DNA of 64,000 bases from Calothrix sp. NIES-2100 (GTDB lineage: Bacteria; Cyanobacteriota; Cyanobacteriia; Cyanobacteriales; Nostocaceae): assembly GCF_002368195.1 (NCBI RefSeq), contig NZ_AP018178.1, positions 7,700,645-7,764,644 on the forward strand, read 5' to 3'. Made by a program: the position numbers and the translations under genes. Positions 63,633 through 64,000 of the stretch are shown piece after piece. The notes under the pieces were generated by a model. It had not been told where the DNA came from. It worked only from the letters and a program-made list of their open reading frames with translations, and ran no database searches. How positions within the stretch are numbered: the stretch's first letter is position 1; each line of letters opens with the position of its first letter.

Positions 63633-64000
63633 GTGTTTCCTCTCTACGATGAAAATCCAACGCGCATCACCCCATATTTGACTTATGGGTTGATCGGGAT
63701 GAACATTTTAGTTTTTCTTCATGAACTCACCCTGCGTGGTGCAAGATTAGAGCAATTTTTTCAGCTATATGCAGTAGTACCACGAGAGTTAACTAGCAAC
63801 TTTGCCGGAGAATGGACGACGTTAATTACATCGCAATTCTTACACGGTGGCTGGTGGCATTTAATCTCGAATATGGTATTTCTTTGGGTTTTTGGTAACA
63901 ATATTGAAGACCGCTTAGGTCATCTGAAATATCTAGTTTTTTATTTGACTTGCGGTGCTTTAGCTGCTTTGTGCCAGTGGTTTATTGGGATGAATTCGGG
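63633..64000 (+). CDS. Second rhomboid protease, cut by the window end
   Basis: Begins at GTG 63633 (AGGA nine bases upstream) and is open to the last base: VFPLYDENPTRITPYLTYGL, then LITSQFLHGGWWHLISNMVF with the conserved HxxxN and GNNIEDRLGHLKYL. About 122 codons are visible; the GxSG catalytic Ser would lie beyond the window. It is clearly paralogous to the upstream rhomboid. No stop in the window, so it is easily missed. Confidence 0.88.
   Translation, partial: MFPLYDENPTRITPYLTYGLIGMNILVFLHELTLRGARLEQFFQLYAVVPRELTSNFAGEWTTLITSQFLHGGWWHLISNMVFLWVFGNNIEDRLGHLKYLVFYLTCGALAALCQWFIGMNS

Overview
The window reads as chromosome of a filamentous, probably heterocyst-forming cyanobacterium (Nostoc/Anabaena-like). 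Grounds: very frequent GCGATCGC (HIP1) octamers, 7-bp tandem STRR repeats of the TTGTCAG/TTGACTA type between genes, and genes typical of that group (Tic22-like protein, iron/zinc-uptake type porin, PAS-rich sensor kinases, pdhB-secD-secF gene order). No ribosomal RNA or CRISPR array was seen.

1-12.8 kb is mostly housekeeping: tsaD, an alpha/beta hydrolase, an ACT-domain protein, a GNAT acetyltransferase, tRNA-Pro(UGG), tic22, prmC, a large CARDB-calpain protease and a tsaC/Sua5-family gene. 12.8-20.7 kb holds two cysteine-rich unknown proteins, a degenerate histidine kinase, a second GNAT, and pdhB-secD-secF. 20.7-23 kb is a small accessory patch (Uma2 nuclease, HigBA-like toxin-antitoxin pair with a palindromic operator, XRE regulator). 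23.5-31.4 kb is a signalling cluster: a CBS/multi-PAS histidine kinase, two single-REC regulators and a REC-wHTH-HPt-REC-REC regulator. 32-44.2 kb holds an RRM protein, an M48-like protein lacking its zinc site, prfC, hemB, a GT4 glycosyltransferase and rqcH. 45.2-50.2 kb is a metal-uptake region: an SLH/OprB porin divergent from znuA-znuC-znuB, with a Fur/Zur-type box between them.

50.3-60.2 kb starts at tRNA-Phe and looks like a decayed integrated island. It holds a tyrosine integrase broken by a MITE, a remnant joining an ATPase N-terminus to an S8 protease C-terminus, a cytosine-5 methyltransferase broken by a short dispersed repeat, an unknown protein with three HTH-like modules, a 5'-truncated NB-ARC/TPR gene and an IS element. 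Several of these are classes common in defence islands, so this may be the wreck of one. After it come small hypothetical genes, acpH and a tandem pair of rhomboid proteases, the second cut by the window end.

The strongest overall theme is repeat activity. At least five MITE-like elements flanked by TA occur, one of which permits exact reconstruction of the interrupted integrase gene. Short repeats have also entered coding sequence, some in frame (tsaC, NB-ARC gene) and some destructive (methyltransferase). A separate array of ten 21-bp units carrying palindromes lies between the glycosyltransferase and rqcH. All functional calls come from reading motifs by eye; no database or folding search was run.
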